From assembly GCF_009183415.1 (NCBI RefSeq), contig NZ_WEHU01000012.1:1-64000 (forward strand): DNA of 64,000 nucleotides, in the 5' to 3' direction. Each line of letters opens with the position of its first letter. The stretch's first letter is position 1. The stretch is from Bacillus sp. B1-b2. GTDB taxonomy: Bacteria > Bacillota > Bacilli > Bacillales > Cytobacillaceae. This document shows, in pieces, positions 1 to 8,956 of this stretch. The position numbers and the translations under genes were made by a program. Below the pieces are notes generated by a model. The model searched no databases. It was not told where the DNA came from and worked only from the letters and a program-made list of their open reading frames with translations.

Positions 1-40
1 TTAGAAAGGATCAGTCATGATTTTTGAGTGATTCTTTCTA
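1..40. other. Hairpin at the window edge
   Basis: TTAGAAAGGATCA pairs with TGATTCTTTCTAA with one mismatch around a 14-base loop. It resembles a terminator stem for a gene outside the window, but no T tract is visible on the right and the left side is cut off, so its role is open. Confidence 0.4.
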
Positions 41-117
41 ACACCCCACCAAACGAAGTGCGGTAGTAGCTGGAGAAGAAAAATATCTCATTTTTTTGTG
101 TCTACTTTCTTGACAGA

Positions 118-678
118 AGACCAAATGATAGCCTGAAATGGTGGATAGGAAAGAAAAAGGTCGTTCATAAGAGAAATGATAGCCTGAAATGGTGGATAGG
201 AAAGAAAAAGGTCGTTCATAAGAGAAATGATAGCCTGAAATGGTGGATAGGAAAGAAAAAGGTCGTTCATAAGAGAAATGAAAGCCCGAAATGGCGGGTA
301 GGAAAGAAAAAGGTCGTCCATAAGAGGAATGAAAGCCCGAAATGGTGGGTAGGAAGGAAAAAGGTCATTCATGAGAGGAATGAAAGCCCGAAATGGCGGA
401 TAGGAAGGAAAAAGGTCATTCATGAGAGGAATGAAAGCCCGAAATGGCGGGTAGGAAGGAAAAAGGTCATTCATGAGAGGAATGAAAGCCCGAAATGGCG
501 GGTAGGAAGGAAAAAGGTCATTCATGAGAGGAAAGAAAGCCCGAAATAGCGGGTAGGAAAGAAAAAGGTAGTTCATAAGAGGAATGAAAGCCCAAAATGG
601 CGGGTAGGAAAGAAAAAGGTCGTTCATAAGAGGAATGAAAGCCCGAAATGGTGGGTAGGAAGAAAAAAGGTCATTCAC
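118..678. repeat. 51-bp tandem repeat, 11 copies (minisatellite)
   Basis: Eleven head-to-tail units of 51 bp with a core like GAAAGCCCGAAATGGCGGGT followed by a purine-rich stretch (GGAAGGAAAAAGGTC). Because 51 is a multiple of three, the minus strand stays open for 201 codons and reads as a 17-residue peptide repeat (MNDLFPSYPPFRAFIPL). Units in the middle are almost identical and the outer units have diverged, which is how tandem arrays age. I treat it as intergenic repeat DNA rather than a gene: the reading frame has no domain, no flanking unique sequence of note and no clear ribosome site. There are no unique spacers, so it is not a CRISPR array. Confidence 0.9.
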
Positions 679-944
679 AATTAAAAAGAACAATCATATT
701 TTCACTACCTTTTCAATTTATACATAAAATTAATATAACAAGAACAAGCTAAAAAATATTCTGTTAGAGCTTACAAGCTATAAATCTTATTTCTAAAAAT
801 AATTAATTTATTGTAAAATAATGGTTAATTATACATTTTTATTCTTAATTTTTGATACTTTTATTGTAGATAACTCGTCATAGAAATACACTTTCTGGGT
901 ATATATAAAAAATAATAGAATGAAGAATAGGAAGTGGTCAGCCA

Positions 945-1928
945 ATGGGCAAAACCCTATTAACAATTGTAGTTCCATGCTTCAATGAAGAAGAGATATT
1001 TGACGAAAGCTATAAGAAGCTCAGAAATGTATTAGCTGATTTAATTCAACAACAATTAATAAGTGGTGATAGTCAGCTGCTTTTTGTTGATGATGGGAGT
1101 ATGGATTCCACTTGGGATAAGATTGAGGGTGCAACCTATTTCGATTCACTTGTTAGTGGTATTAAGCTTTCTCGAAATTTTGGGCACCAAAGAGCATTGT
1201 TAGCAGGATTAGAGGAAGCGGCGAAATTTTCCGATTGTGTCATAAGTATTGATGCAGATCTTCAAGATGATATAGGCGTTATTAGAGAGTTTGTTATTCA
1301 ATATTTAAAAGGAAACGAAGTGGTTTATGGAGTTAGAAGTAAGCGTGAAAGTGATACATTTTTCAAGAGAAATACAGCTCAAGTATTCTACCGACTAATG
1401 GGAAAACTAGGTCTCTCTGTTGTTTATAATCATGCTGATTATCGGTTATTAAGTAAAAGAGCTATTGAAGAAATGCTTCGTTTTAAAGAAGCTAATCTTT
1501 TTTTAAGAGGAATTGTTCCTTTATTAGGCTTTAAATCTACTAAAGTTTACTATGAAAGAACTGCCAGAACAGCTGGTGAGTCGAAATATCCTATTCGGAA
1601 AATGTTAGCATTTGCATTAGATGGCATTACTTCCTTCAGTGTAAAGCCTATCAGGTTTATTACATTAATTGGATTTTGTTTCTCCCTTATTAGTGTTGTG
1701 GCAGGTGTATACACTTTAATCCAAAAATTCACTGGTCAAACAGAATCGGGTTGGGCTTCTATTATGATCTCACTATGGTTAATCGGAGGTCTTTTACTAA
1801 TTAGTATTGGGCTTATTGGAGAATACATAGGAAAGATTTATGAAGAAGTAAAAAGTCGACCTCGATATATAGTAGAAAGTAACGTATCAAAGCATATGAA
1901 AAAAAAGTCTATGGTGAATAATAAATGA
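945..1928 (+). CDS. Family 2 glycosyltransferase, GtrB/polyprenyl-phosphate type
   Basis: A 327-residue GT-A glycosyltransferase. It opens with the family motif TIVVPCFNEEE, carries a metal/nucleotide-binding DAD in SIDADLQDD near residue 104, and ends with two predicted membrane segments (about residues 235-257 and 270-292). This architecture is typical of enzymes that load a sugar from a nucleotide donor onto a polyprenyl phosphate at the inner face of the membrane. B. subtilis YkoT is the closest architecture I know. The gene overlaps the next by ATGA, so the two are translationally coupled. The sugar cannot be read from the sequence. Confidence 0.88.
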   Translation: MGKTLLTIVVPCFNEEEIFDESYKKLRNVLADLIQQQLISGDSQLLFVDDGSMDSTWDKIEGATYFDSLVSGIKLSRNFGHQRALLAGLEEAAKFSDCVISIDADLQDDIGVIREFVIQYLKGNEVVYGVRSKRESDTFFKRNTAQVFYRLMGKLGLSVVYNHADYRLLSKRAIEEMLRFKEANLFLRGIVPLLGFKSTKVYYERTARTAGESKYPIRKMLAFALDGITSFSVKPIRFITLIGFCFSLISVVAGVYTLIQKFTGQTESGWASIMISLWLIGGLLLISIGLIGEYIGKIYEEVKSRPRYIVESNVSKHMKKKSMVNNK

Positions 1929-2350
1929 TGGACAAGTCCTTTTTCACCTTTTTGCTAGTGGGCATTCTTAATACCATGATAGGATTATCTTGTATCTATC
2001 TCTTTTTAAATATAGTTCAGTTGCCATACTGGGTGGCAACTTTCTTAGGAAATGCAATAGGTGCTTGCATTAGCTATTTTTTGAATAAACGCTTCACCTT
2101 TAAAAGTGATTCCAGAATAGCAGCAAGTGCTGTCCGCTTTCTTTTTGTCGTATTACTATCTTATTTAATTGCTTATAAAGTGGGCTTAGAAATAGTAGGA
2201 TTTTTCATAGGGGAAATGAACAGCTTACAAGACTATATGGATGAAATTGCCGTATTGTTGGGTAGTGGATTTTATACGTTATTAAATTACTTTGGACAAA
2301 AATACTATGTGTTCCCAAGTAGAGAGGAAAATACTAGGGCTCTAAAATGA
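1925..2350 (+). CDS. GtrA-like membrane protein
   Basis: A 141-residue protein with four predicted hydrophobic segments and the GtrA family signature NKRFTFKS after the second segment. GtrA-like proteins are thought to help flip polyprenyl-linked sugars across the membrane, and they usually sit beside a GtrB-type transferase, as here. The start overlaps the stop of the glycosyltransferase (ATGA), and its own stop overlaps the next start in the same way. The role as partner of the flanking genes is inferred from family and context. Confidence 0.82.
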   Translation: MMDKSFFTFLLVGILNTMIGLSCIYLFLNIVQLPYWVATFLGNAIGACISYFLNKRFTFKSDSRIAASAVRFLFVVLLSYLIAYKVGLEIVGFFIGEMNSLQDYMDEIAVLLGSGFYTLLNYFGQKYYVFPSREENTRALK

Positions 2351-4044
2351 ACAAAATAAAAATGCATGTAAAACAAGAACAAACATATATCGTGATTTCT
2401 TTGATCATTATTTTGCTATGGGTATCGCCTTATTTCCTATTAAATGAAAATGCACATATGCGTGTACATGATAATTTAGATTCCAATTTAGGCTGGTATC
2501 AAGTCATAAAAGATAATGACCTTGCGTTTGCTCCTATTAATACACCAGTAGAGCAAATAATGAATGGAGAATTTAATAGAGATACCTATTATTCTGAATA
2601 CTATGCGATGGTGTTTTTATTTCAACTTTTTGATCCTATGATTGCCTACGGCTTCAGTCAAGCTATTACAAGGTTTATTGCATTTCTAGGATTGTATTTA
2701 TTATTAAAGAAGTATGTTTTAAAAGAAAAGCATCATCAACACTTTTTGATTACCATTGGTGTTGCTTTAACCTTTAGTATAACTCCTTATTGGCCTTCTG
2801 GAATGCTTAGTATTCTTGGTATGCCACTAGCTTTATGGAGCATGCTAAATATCCGTCAAGGGGAACGAAGCTGGAAGGACTTTATAGTACTTACACTATT
2901 ACCATTCTTTTCAACTTTTGTCATTGGTTTTTTCTTTCTCCTAGCAGGAATAGGGCTTTTATGGCTGTATGATGTAATAGTGAAGCGAAAGTGGAATTGG
3001 TTCTTTTTCCTAGCAATTGCCTATATGACAGGTGTGTATTTACTTATTGATTATCGGTTAGTGATTTCCATGATAATGCCAGCTTCTGATGCATTAACAA
3101 ATCGAGATGTTTTTTTTCAATCAAAGAATAACTTTTTAGAAACCATACGCTTGATTGGTAAAAATTATGTTGTTAGTCATAATCAGGACCGAACGATTCA
3201 CCAATTTATCATTCTACCAATCTCTCTTATTTGTTTAGTCGTAGTCATCATAAAGAAAACCTGGAAAGAGCATAAATTATTTGTATTGTTACATATCTTA
3301 AATCTTTTCCTATCTACTTGGTATGCCTTCTGGTTCTATGAAGGATGGCAGCCGTTAAAGGAAAAAGTAGGTATTCTTACAAGTTTTAATTTTGGTAGAT
3401 TTCATTATCTTCGCCCAATGATTATTTATTCTTTATTTGCACTCTCATTAAAAATGATTTGGGATAATAGAAGATATGGAAAAAGATTGGTTTATCTATT
3501 ACTTGTTGCTCAGCTTGCTGTATTAGTTCCATACAATGAACAAGTTCAATATCAAAATCAACCAACCTATAAAGCATACTTTGCAACGAAGCAATTTGAC
3601 CAAATAAAAAGGTATATTAATCAACCCCTTGATCAATATAGAGTAGTTAGCATTGGTATGCACCCAAATGTTGCTCAATATAATGGGCTATATACACTAG
3701 ATTCTTATAGCAATATCTATCCACTAACATATAAGAATCAATTTAGAAAAATTATTGAACCAGAACTAAACAAAAATAATGCTTTGAAGGCATATTTTGA
3801 TGATTGGGGTGGAAGAAGCTATATTTTTGTGGATGAACTGGGGAAAAACTATCAGTATTCTAAGAACTCGGAAAAAGAAATAAATAATCTTACGCTTAAT
3901 GTAGACCAGCTTAAGGCAATGGGCGGACAATATGTTCTCTCTGCACTACCTGTTAATAATTCTGAGCAAACAGGTTTAAGATTTTTAAAGGAGTTTGAAT
4001 CGGAGGAAAGTTATTGGCATGTGTATTTGTATGAGGTGAGGTGA
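2347..4044 (+). CDS. Large membrane protein, YkoS/DUF6044-like
   Basis: A 565-residue protein with about ten hydrophobic segments in its first 380 residues and a hydrophilic C-terminal domain of about 170 residues, probably outside the cell. Length and layout match B. subtilis YkoS (DUF6044), whose gene also lies beside a YkoT-type glycosyltransferase. The general shape is that of GT-C glycosyltransferases, which take a sugar from a lipid carrier and attach it to an envelope target. With the two upstream genes it forms a three-component surface glycosylation unit. Acceptor and sugar are unknown. Confidence 0.72.
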   Translation: MNKIKMHVKQEQTYIVISLIIILLWVSPYFLLNENAHMRVHDNLDSNLGWYQVIKDNDLAFAPINTPVEQIMNGEFNRDTYYSEYYAMVFLFQLFDPMIAYGFSQAITRFIAFLGLYLLLKKYVLKEKHHQHFLITIGVALTFSITPYWPSGMLSILGMPLALWSMLNIRQGERSWKDFIVLTLLPFFSTFVIGFFFLLAGIGLLWLYDVIVKRKWNWFFFLAIAYMTGVYLLIDYRLVISMIMPASDALTNRDVFFQSKNNFLETIRLIGKNYVVSHNQDRTIHQFIILPISLICLVVVIIKKTWKEHKLFVLLHILNLFLSTWYAFWFYEGWQPLKEKVGILTSFNFGRFHYLRPMIIYSLFALSLKMIWDNRRYGKRLVYLLLVAQLAVLVPYNEQVQYQNQPTYKAYFATKQFDQIKRYINQPLDQYRVVSIGMHPNVAQYNGLYTLDSYSNIYPLTYKNQFRKIIEPELNKNNALKAYFDDWGGRSYIFVDELGKNYQYSKNSEKEINNLTLNVDQLKAMGGQYVLSALPVNNSEQTGLRFLKEFESEESYWHVYLYEVR

Positions 4045-4080
4045 GAAAGAGATACGATAGGAAAATTTTTCTTGAAAATG

Positions 4081-4123
4081 AAAAGGGAACAGCTAGCTAA
4101 AAAGCAGTTAGTTCTTCCCTTTT
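4081..4123 (+). terminator. Terminator of the glycosylation operon
   Basis: AAAAGGGAAC pairs with GTTCTTCCCTTTT around a partly paired loop, 37 bases after the last stop codon of the operon. Confidence 0.75.
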
Positions 4124-4183
4124 ATATGTGTAGAATATTCGACCATTTTAGGAGAAGTTATGGTGAAAGAGAAGGAAGAGTGA

Positions 4184-4231
4184 ACAAAAAGAAAGTCCTC
4201 ACGCATTTCTTAATAGATGCGTAAGAACTTT
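4184..4231 (-). terminator. Terminator of the adenine deaminase gene
   Basis: Read on the minus strand, GAAAGTTCTTACGCAT pairs with ATGCGTGAGGACTTTC and is followed by TTTTTG. It lies immediately downstream of the adenine deaminase stop. Confidence 0.85.
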
Positions 4232-4238
4232 CCCTTGC

Positions 4239-5945
4239 TTACAATTCAAAAGAAACAACTTTCCCTTCATTCACTGCAATTAACCCAAAATCTGTAATCT
4301 TTAAAGCTGGACTAACAGGCAGGGACAAGGTGCTTAAAGACATGATCACATTATAATGCTCATAACCAAGTGATTTTAAGGAAATAGTTAACTTTTCTAC
4401 TTGGGAGGAAATCACTTCTAGTGGCTCTTCTGAAAGAATTCCTCCAACAGGAAGTGGTACCATTGATAGTATTTCCCCGTTATGAACACAACAAATTCCA
4501 CCTTGGTTTTTAATTACCTCATTAGCAGCTAGTTGCATATCCTTCTTATCTTTGCCAACTACTAATAGATTATGATTATCATGAGAATAGGTTGTAGCAA
4601 CCGCACCTCTTTTTAATATATCTCCACCAATTAACCCGTGGGCTCTATTGTCATTCTTTCCATATCGTTCAAAGGTTTTAATAAGACTATATGGGCTCTC
4701 ACTCCATGCTAGTTTACCATCTATCGCAGGCAATGTAGCTTGCTTCTCTTTAGTAAAAGTAGAACCGTTTTGAACCTCTATTGTGCGGACTGTAACAGAA
4801 TCTTGATTGCTCTCCAGCTTTATATCAAAATCATCTTCCTGCAGTGGAGAAAGTTTGACACTTTCATAGAATGAAGCAGGGAATTGTTTAAGTGTTGCAT
4901 TTTGCACATATGGTAACTGGCTGTCAAACACTTTTTTACCATTTTTATATACAGCATTCAGAGTAAATTCAGCTAGATTATCAACTAGTAGAAAATCTGC
5001 TATTTTACTAGGAGCAATGACTCCTCGATCGTACATTCTCATATGCATTGCAGGGGTATAGGTACATGCGTAAATAGCATCCTCCTTAGACATTCCCATG
5101 GAGATTGCTTTTTTCAATAAAACATTTAAATGTCCATTTTGTTCTAAGTAATCAGCCATGACATCATCTGTAACAAAGCAAAAATGCTCTTTTACAGGAT
5201 TTTCGATTAAATAGTTCATTACTTCTGATGTCATTGATTTTTCTTGGATTTCTAGGAACATGCCAATAGCTATTCGTTCCTTCATGCCCTCAACTGTTTG
5301 ATGTGTATGATCAGATCCAACTCCAGCATAAGCAAGCCCTTGTAATTCCGTATCCAGTAATTTTGGAACATGTCCTTCAATAATTAATTGAGGATAGTGC
5401 TCACGAATATAGGAGAGAATTTGATTTGTTTTGCTAGATGGCTTAGTGAGCACATCATAATAATTCATGATTTCTCCTAAGCACTTAATGGACTCTGTTT
5501 GCATTAATTCTTCGATATCTTCTATTTCAATGGCACCACCTGTTGTTTCCATTGTTGTTGCAGGAACAGAGCTTGGAATACCATAGAACATATCAACAGC
5601 TTGGTTTTTACTTGCTTTAATCATTTCTTTTACGCCTGAAATACCAAATACATTTGCCATTTCATGTGGTTCAGGAACAATGGTGGTAACTCCGTTTTTT
5701 ATTAAACCATGAGAGAAGGTTGCAGGAGTTACCATCGTACTCTCAATATGCAAATGGATATCGATTAAGCCAGGGATAATATATTTTTCATCAGCACTTA
5801 CAACCTCATCTGCTTGGAAAAAATCCAGACCCTTTTGTCCAACATAAAAGAATTTACCATCTTTTATTGCTATGTTTTCATTTCGAAATTCTTTGAAATA
5901 GCTATTAAACACCATCCCATTTAAAACGAGTGTGTCTACTTGCAC
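4239..5945 (-). CDS. ade: Adenine deaminase
   Basis: Hydrolyses adenine to hypoxanthine and ammonia in purine salvage. The 568-residue protein has the amidohydrolase metal motif HLHIESTM and the C-terminal YSHDNHN motif typical of the bacterial Ade/AdeC family (B. subtilis AdeC is of similar length). I chose the GTG start because AAGGAGG lies eight bases before it. An upstream in-frame ATG would place that ribosome site inside the gene. The neighbouring operon (nucleoside hydrolase plus ABC transporter, same strand) fits a joint role: nucleosides enter, are cleaved to bases, and adenine is deaminated. The 260-bp gap to that operon carries a short repeat, so separate transcription is possible. 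Confidence 0.93.
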   Translation of the reverse strand: MQVDTLVLNGMVFNSYFKEFRNENIAIKDGKFFYVGQKGLDFFQADEVVSADEKYIIPGLIDIHLHIESTMVTPATFSHGLIKNGVTTIVPEPHEMANVFGISGVKEMIKASKNQAVDMFYGIPSSVPATTMETTGGAIEIEDIEELMQTESIKCLGEIMNYYDVLTKPSSKTNQILSYIREHYPQLIIEGHVPKLLDTELQGLAYAGVGSDHTHQTVEGMKERIAIGMFLEIQEKSMTSEVMNYLIENPVKEHFCFVTDDVMADYLEQNGHLNVLLKKAISMGMSKEDAIYACTYTPAMHMRMYDRGVIAPSKIADFLLVDNLAEFTLNAVYKNGKKVFDSQLPYVQNATLKQFPASFYESVKLSPLQEDDFDIKLESNQDSVTVRTIEVQNGSTFTKEKQATLPAIDGKLAWSESPYSLIKTFERYGKNDNRAHGLIGGDILKRGAVATTYSHDNHNLLVVGKDKKDMQLAANEVIKNQGGICCVHNGEILSMVPLPVGGILSEEPLEVISSQVEKLTISLKSLGYEHYNVIMSLSTLSLPVSPALKITDFGLIAVNEGKVVSFEL

Positions 5946-6092
5946 AAGTAAAACCTCCTTCATCCCCTTAATGTGGGGAAAGTGAAAACCTATATGGGAA
6001 AAATACATTGTAGAATAGTTTTAATAAGAGTGGTGATTGTAATTTGATAGTCTTAGCTGTTCTTTTTAAAGATGTTTTGTGTGTAGTTGGGG

Positions 6093-6215
6093 AGAGAGTC
6101 CTGCTCAGAGCCCGCCTACCCGTTTTTAAGTAAAAAGGGAAGAGAGAATCCAGCTCAGAGCCCATCCCCAGATTTTCAAATGAAAAGAGAAGAGAGAAGG
6201 CCAATCAAAGCCCCC
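6093..6215. repeat. Imperfect 50-bp tandem repeat, about 2.5 copies
   Basis: Three diverged units at exactly 50-bp spacing, each with a core like AGAGAGAATCCAGCTCAGAGCCC. It fills the gap between ade and the ABC operon. An open frame on the minus strand across it is composed only of repeat sequence and is not called as a gene. Confidence 0.7.
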
Positions 6216-6267
6216 TAAAGCCATTCCCCCCATACTAACATCCCCAAAATATCACTCATCCCACTAA

Positions 6268-7323
6268 CTACTCCACAAGAACCAATTTATCCTCAGGAAT
6301 AGTCACTGTTACACTTTGTCCGTTCTGGAATGGCTGCACCATTTCTTTGTTGATTGTAAATTCACCAAGAGCAGTTTCTACCACATATTGATAGCTTCTT
6401 CCTAGGAATGTAGTGATTTTAATTTTTCCTTGAATACTATTTGCGATGATATTTGTATTAGCTTCTAAAATAAAATCATCTGGACGAATGGCACCAACTA
6501 ACTTACTCGGGTTATCCATATGAGCATGGCTATTGACAGTGAAGATTGAGCCTGCTTTTTCTAATTCTATTTTGTCACCATTTGTTCTACGGCTATCAAA
6601 AGAGATAAAGTTCTTAAAACCAATAAAATCAGCGACAAATTTTGTTTCTGGATATTTATAAATGGTTGCAGGATCACTCAATTGTTCAATCACGCCTTGA
6701 TTCATAATGGCTACTTGATCAGATATGGAAAAACACTCTTCTTGATCATGAGATACATAGACGGTTGTTATTCCTAGCTCCTGTTGAATTCTACGGATTT
6801 CTACACGCATGTTTACTCTTAAGTTTGCATCTAGGTTACTTAAAGGTTCGTCAAATAATAGGATATCTGGTTCAATGACTAATGCTCTTGCGATTGCTAC
6901 ACGCTGTCTTTGTCCACCTGACAATTCCCCAGGGAATCTAGTCTCAAATCCTTTTAGATTCACAATCTCTAACATTTGATGTACACGTTTTTCGACTTCT
7001 TTTTTTCCAACCTTGCGTAATTTTAAACCAAATGCAATATTGTCAAATATAGATAGATGAGGAAACAGTGCATAGTTTTGAAATACAAACCCAAAGTTCC
7101 TTTTGTTTACAGGGACTTTTGTATAATCCTTATCCTCAAACATAAATTTTCCTTCACTAGCTTCTAAGAAACCAGCAATTAATCGAAGTGTAGTTGTTTT
7201 TCCACATCCACTTGGACCAAGTAAGGAAACAAGTTGTCCTTTTTCTATGCTTAAATTAAAATCTTTTAATATATTTTTCTTTTCATATGCTACTGATACA
7301 TTTTCTAAAGTAAATAAAGCCAT
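6268..7323 (-). CDS. ABC transporter ATP-binding protein, PotA type
   Basis: A 351-residue ATPase with Walker A GPSGCGKTT (residues 36-44), signature LSGGQRQRVAIARAL, Walker B ILLFDEPLSNLD, the switch histidine in VSHDQEE, and a C-terminal TOBE-like regulatory region. This is the layout of the spermidine/putrescine, iron and thiamine importer group. It is the last gene of an operon with two permeases, a nucleoside hydrolase and a lipoprotein binding protein. The substrate is more likely a purine nucleoside than a polyamine because of that hydrolase and the nearby adenine deaminase, but this is inference. Confidence 0.9.
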   Translation of the reverse strand: MALFTLENVSVAYEKKNILKDFNLSIEKGQLVSLLGPSGCGKTTTLRLIAGFLEASEGKFMFEDKDYTKVPVNKRNFGFVFQNYALFPHLSIFDNIAFGLKLRKVGKKEVEKRVHQMLEIVNLKGFETRFPGELSGGQRQRVAIARALVIEPDILLFDEPLSNLDANLRVNMRVEIRRIQQELGITTVYVSHDQEECFSISDQVAIMNQGVIEQLSDPATIYKYPETKFVADFIGFKNFISFDSRRTNGDKIELEKAGSIFTVNSHAHMDNPSKLVGAIRPDDFILEANTNIIANSIQGKIKITTFLGRSYQYVVETALGEFTINKEMVQPFQNGQSVTVTIPEDKLVLVE

Positions 7324-7335
7324 ATTTATCCTCCA

Positions 7336-8124
7336 TTATCTTTTCGTGAAATAAGACAAGCCCATTAATCTTTCTACTGCGAACATAAAGATGGCTGTAA
7401 TCAACATTAACATGACAGAAATTGCTGCAACGGTAGGATCAAAATAATTTTCTACATATAACAGCATTTGAATTGGGAAGGTGCTCACTCCAGGCCCTGT
7501 CAAATAAACAGAAATATCCACGTTATTAAAAGACTCTAAAAAGGCGATCATCACAGCGGCGATAATGCCTGATTTTATGTTTGGTAAAACAATGCTAAAG
7601 AACGTCCCTATCCGTGTTGCCCCAAGACTAAGTGCCGCTTCTTCGATAGAAAAATCAAAGTTTGATAAACTAGAAGAAATCACACGAATAATAAATGGAA
7701 GCATGATAACGGTATGTCCGATAAAAAGGGATAAATAGATAGGTAGATTGTATGTTACGACAATATAGCGTAAGAACGAAAAACCTAGTACAATCCCAGG
7801 GATAAGGATAGGAGAAACAAATATAGCATTTATAATTCCTTTGCCTGCAAAGTTAAAGCGGCTAAGCGCATAGGCTGCGGGTACCCCAAGTAATAATGCT
7901 AAAATGTTTCCAAGTAATGAAACCAAAATAGAAGTCTTAAATGTAGTTAAGAACATTTCCACTTTGAAGATATTTTCATACCAACGAAAAGAGTATTCTT
8001 CTGGAGGGAACTTCAAAATGCTTCCGCTCTCGAAAGAAGTAATGGATATTATGACAAGTGGCCCTAGTAAAAAAATAAAGACGAGGATAGTAAACAGGGC
8101 CAATCCTCTATGTTTCTCCTGCAT
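7336..8124 (-). CDS. ABC transporter permease, PotC type
   Basis: About 262 residues with six hydrophobic segments and the binding-protein-dependent permease motif EEAALSLGATRIGTFFSIV, which docks the ATPase. I prefer the second ATG as start: AAAGGGG from the end of the previous gene lies nine bases before it, while the first ATG (8130) lies only three bases away. The gene is essentially fused end to start with the upstream permease, showing co-translation. Confidence 0.88.
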   Translation of the reverse strand: MQEKHRGLALFTILVFIFLLGPLVIISITSFESGSILKFPPEEYSFRWYENIFKVEMFLTTFKTSILVSLLGNILALLLGVPAAYALSRFNFAGKGIINAIFVSPILIPGIVLGFSFLRYIVVTYNLPIYLSLFIGHTVIMLPFIIRVISSSLSNFDFSIEEAALSLGATRIGTFFSIVLPNIKSGIIAAVMIAFLESFNNVDISVYLTGPGVSTFPIQMLLYVENYFDPTVAAISVMLMLITAIFMFAVERLMGLSYFTKR

Positions 8125-8130
8125 ACACAT

Positions 8131-8952
8131 TTACCCCTTTGGATTTAATTTTCTTGCAACGCCGTTCATAATGGAAATAATGATAAAGGTCACTACAATC
8201 ATGATAGTAGCTACAATAGAAGCAAGCTTCCAATCATTTAATGTAATCGCATTTTGATAAAGAAAGGTGGAAATAACGCGCTGTTTTCCTCCTAAAAGTG
8301 CAGGGGTGGTATATGCCGTAAAGCTACCCACAAACACTAAGATACTGCCGATTACAAGTCCAGGAACGCATAATGGCACAATGATTTTCATAAAAGCTGC
8401 AAGTTTAGATGCGCCAAGACTTTCTGCTGCGCGTAGTAAATCACCATCGATATTCTCCATTACACCCACTAATGTGACAATAATTAAAGGAAGAAATAAA
8501 TGAATTAAACCAATAATGATGGCATTAGGAGTATATAAAATATTAAGTGGTTCTTGTATAAGCCCAATACTCAATAAAGCTTTATTTAATACACCATTTT
8601 TTCCTAAGATAATCATCCAGCTAAAAGAGCGAACAACTGGGCTTGTTAATAGAGGGAAAATCGTAAATAGTAAAAGTACGGCTTTTCTTCTGCTTGGAAG
8701 CTTTGCAATATAATAAGAAACTGGAAATCCAATCAGTATACAGATGAGCGTGGTGAGTAAACTTACGCGTAATGTAGTGAAAAGAATGTCAATAAAGTAA
8801 TCATCTTTGAAGAAGGTTATATAACCTTCTAGACTGAAGCTTCCTTCATTATGAAAGGTTGTTCCGATCATGGATAATATCGGAATGATTAAAAATACGG
8901 TTAAAAATAAAACTCCTGGAAGCAATAGTAAATATAAATATCTTTTCTTCAA
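8131..8952 (-). CDS. ABC transporter permease, PotB type
   Basis: About 273 residues, six hydrophobic segments, and the ATPase-docking loop LLRAAESLGASKLAAFMKI. The start is probably the TTG that follows GGGAG by seven bases, four bases after the nucleoside hydrolase stop. An upstream ATG at 8982 would overlap the hydrolase gene by 26 bases and lacks a good ribosome site. It pairs with the PotC-type permease to form the membrane channel. Confidence 0.88.
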   Translation of the reverse strand: MKKRYLYLLLLPGVLFLTVFLIIPILSMIGTTFHNEGSFSLEGYITFFKDDYFIDILFTTLRVSLLTTLICILIGFPVSYYIAKLPSRRKAVLLLFTIFPLLTSPVVRSFSWMIILGKNGVLNKALLSIGLIQEPLNILYTPNAIIIGLIHLFLPLIIVTLVGVMENIDGDLLRAAESLGASKLAAFMKIIVPLCVPGLVIGSILVFVGSFTAYTTPALLGGKQRVISTFLYQNAITLNDWKLASIVATIMIVVTFIIISIMNGVARKLNPKG

Positions 8953-8956
8953 GTTC

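Noticed and set aside
118-678. CRISPR array
   Set aside because: The units are contiguous 51-bp repeats with no unique spacers, and no cas genes are present.
88-693. 201-codon open frame across the 51-bp repeat array
   Set aside because: It is made almost only of tandem repeat units, stays open because 51 is divisible by three, and has no recognisable domain or clear ribosome site.
5968-6204. 78-codon open frame on the minus strand upstream of ade
   Set aside because: It overlaps the 50-bp repeat and the ade ribosome site region, and its composition is that of repeat DNA.
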